Positions 62,775 through 64,000 of a stretch of 64,000 bases of DNA are shown here, piece after piece. The notes below the pieces were generated by a model, which made no database searches, was not told where the DNA came from, and saw nothing but the letters and a program-made list of their open reading frames with translations. Within the stretch, counting starts at the first letter, position 1; every line of letters begins with the position of its first letter. This DNA is from Gliomastix tumulicola. Taxonomy: Eukaryota; Ascomycota; Sordariomycetes; Hypocreales; Bionectriaceae. The DNA is taken from the NCBI GenBank assembly GCA_001599755.1, contig BCHX01000007.1:2604001-2668000 (forward strand), read 5' to 3'. The translations under genes were made by a program, and so were the position numbers.

Positions 62775-64000
62775 TCAGCGAAGCACAATTGCCTCTAGAG
62801 CGACTCCCCTTCTGATCAGCTCCTCTGGCCGCAGTCTTGGGTCAAACCAGGTCCAGTCTTTCTCCGGGTCACTCTGCCAGTAGTATTGCCACCCTTCTTC
62901 CGTCATCCCCTCCTGCCAGCCTTCGGGTACCGAACACCCTTCCAGGCGAGGATCTACCCAGCGCGATGGTAGGTCTCCCTGTTGATAACGTAGCCTCTCC
63001 TCCCCGGGACGGGAGACTGCGCGCCAGCCGTCCGGCAGCTCGCCGCAGATGGCCTCCCTCTGGCTGAGATTCGGGTGGTATGACGGTGCCACGACGCGGA
63101 ACTCAACTCCCGCTGGGCGCAAGACCATGGGACTTTGGACGCCTAGCGTGACGAAGATGGCGTCGCCAGGCTCCGCGTGTCTCGACGTGAGGACGGGGCA
63201 GCCCGACTGTGCTTGGAAGACTGCCCGGCCGGGGAGAAAGGCACGAAGGCCGGCGAGGACCATCGACTGCTCTAGATAGGTAGCTGAAAGCTCCCCTTTT
63301 CTCACCCATTCCTTAAGCACGGCCGCGGTATCTTCCAAGTTGAGGTAATTCTCAGAGTCTGTAATCTCATGAGTCTTTCCAGCGAGGAGGCACTGCACGA
63401 GCCTGTCAAGACTTTGGCGGTCCCAGCAATCCGGGTCGGGGCCAAGAAAGTGAAGGAGCACGCGGTCAGCAAGACTTCTCAAGCCATCATCTGTCGCGTC
63501 CTCACAGACTGCTACTTTGACGGCGAGTTCATCGCACCGCACCGCGTAGATCTGAAGCCTTCCTCCGTCGAGCTCCGTAACGACAGATCGTGAGTCAGCG
63601 CAGGCATCTGAAGTATCGAAAATGTCTCCGGACGGGGGTCTCTCGAGATCAGGCACCCACGTCGGCTCCGTCGCTGCATCACAGCAATCCATCAAGCCCA
63701 TTACGCCTGTCCACTTGGCGGCCTTCAGCACCAAGTCACGGTAGACGTCTTTCGCCGTCAGCCTGTAGTCTGGTTTGATCATGCCGGCCAGCGCAGGTTG
63801 GATCAGGCTCAGCAAGGCGTACACCCTATCGCGATCGTCTGAGCACAGGCAGCCTTGCGTATAGCCGATGGCGTGGTACAGCTGGCGCCTCCTCTTCATC
63901 TTCCTGAGACTTGTCACGTGAAGCACGTGCTGCCAGAAGATGTCTTCATCCTCAAACTGATTCTGAGCCGTCATGCTCTTCCTCACAATCAGACACACGG
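62775..64000 (-). CDS. HET-type (heterokaryon incompatibility) protein, C-terminal part with two WW-like motifs
   Basis: The frame is open to the right edge, so the 5' end, including the N-terminal HET domain proper, is outside the window. About 408 residues are seen. The block CLCSDDRDRVYALLSLIQ...IKPDYRLTAKDVYRDLV is the typical sequence just after the HET domain. Later segments include a TWVPDLERP motif and GDAIFVTLGVQSPMVLRP, both common in HET proteins (the latter as GD.I....G...P.VLR). The C-terminus holds two tandem WW-like motifs: PDGW...(21 residues)...W-VDPRL and PEGW...(21 residues)...W-FDPRL. They have the paired Trp and DPR spacing of WW domains that bind proline-rich ligands. 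HET proteins trigger cell death in non-self recognition. Identity as HET rests on the downstream pattern, since the HET core itself is not visible. Confidence 0.8.
   Translation of the reverse strand, partial: VCLIVRKSMTAQNQFEDEDIFWQHVLHVTSLRKMKRRRQLYHAIGYTQGCLCSDDRDRVYALLSLIQPALAGMIKPDYRLTAKDVYRDLVLKAAKWTGVMGLMDCCDAATEPTWVPDLERPPSGDIFDTSDACADSRSVVTELDGGRLQIYAVRCDELAVKVAVCEDATDDGLRSLADRVLLHFLGPDPDCWDRQSLDRLVQCLLAGKTHEITDSENYLNLEDTAAVLKEWVRKGELSATYLEQSMVLAGLRAFLPGRAVFQAQSGCPVLTSRHAEPGDAIFVTLGVQSPMVLRPAGVEFRVVAPSYHPNLSQREAICGELPDGWRAVSRPGEERLRYQQGDLPSRWVDPRLEGCSVPEGWQEGMTEEGWQYYWQSDPEKDWTWFDPRLRPEELIRRGVALEAIVLR

Overview
This window is nuclear DNA of a filamentous ascomycete (Pezizomycotina, probably Sordariomycetes). 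The introns are short (about 50-115 nt) with GT...CTRAC...AG signals. The gene content is typical of this group: a GPI-anchored CRH1-type cell-wall enzyme, an AA9 LPMO, a PL1 pectate lyase, a Clr5-ankyrin protein, NLR/STAND proteins, a HET protein and a TPR-CHAT protein. The species cannot be named from sequence alone. No tRNA, rRNA or CRISPR was seen.

1-19 kb reads as ordinary genome. It holds the 3' end of an anoctamin/Ist2-like lipid scramblase or channel gene, about 4 kb without a recognisable gene, a CRH1-type chitin-glucan transglycosylase, a PL1 pectate lyase and a cytochrome P450. These are followed by a bacterial-type M4 (protealysin-like) metallopeptidase with an in-frame TAG and a C-terminal CaaX box, a stand-alone Sec63 (MER3/HFM1 C-terminal) domain, a short AA9 LPMO and a basic hypothetical protein. 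Several of these are secreted plant-biomass enzymes, which suggests a plant-associated or saprotrophic life style.

19-33 kb is more dynamic. It has gene remnants (a DUF6536-type membrane protein and a NACHT fragment), an AAA ATPase and a ~118-bp tandem repeat. It also has a Clr5-ankyrin gene with a GC-AG intron, one copy of a dispersed repeat, a half-length FAD-NAD(P)-binding gene and a JmjC gene with a (GAC)22 tract.

35.6-51.6 kb is a cluster of modular receptor-like genes: PNP-NACHT-ankyrin (+), hydrolase-degenerate STAND-ankyrin-ZZ (-), a conserved-looking protein of unknown function (-), and ankyrin-subtilase (+). The last two are divergent and share a 650-bp intergenic region. With the TPR-CHAT gene (57.2-61.0 kb) and the HET gene running off the right edge, the right half looks like a fungal allorecognition/immunity island. 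It carries five different putative effector types: nucleoside phosphorylase-like, alpha/beta-hydrolase-like, subtilase, CHAT protease and HET.

52-57 kb, between these, carries an actinobacterial-type S1E chymotrypsin, a small membrane protein, a DAO-family FAD oxidase and a perfect 20-bp hairpin. Several genes show lesions (an in-frame stop, frameshifts, or truncation by a repeat). These may be real decay or assembly errors; transcript data would decide. Exon coordinates given in the entries were derived by matching splice signals to reading frame and family conservation, and each multi-exon model sums to a whole number of codons.
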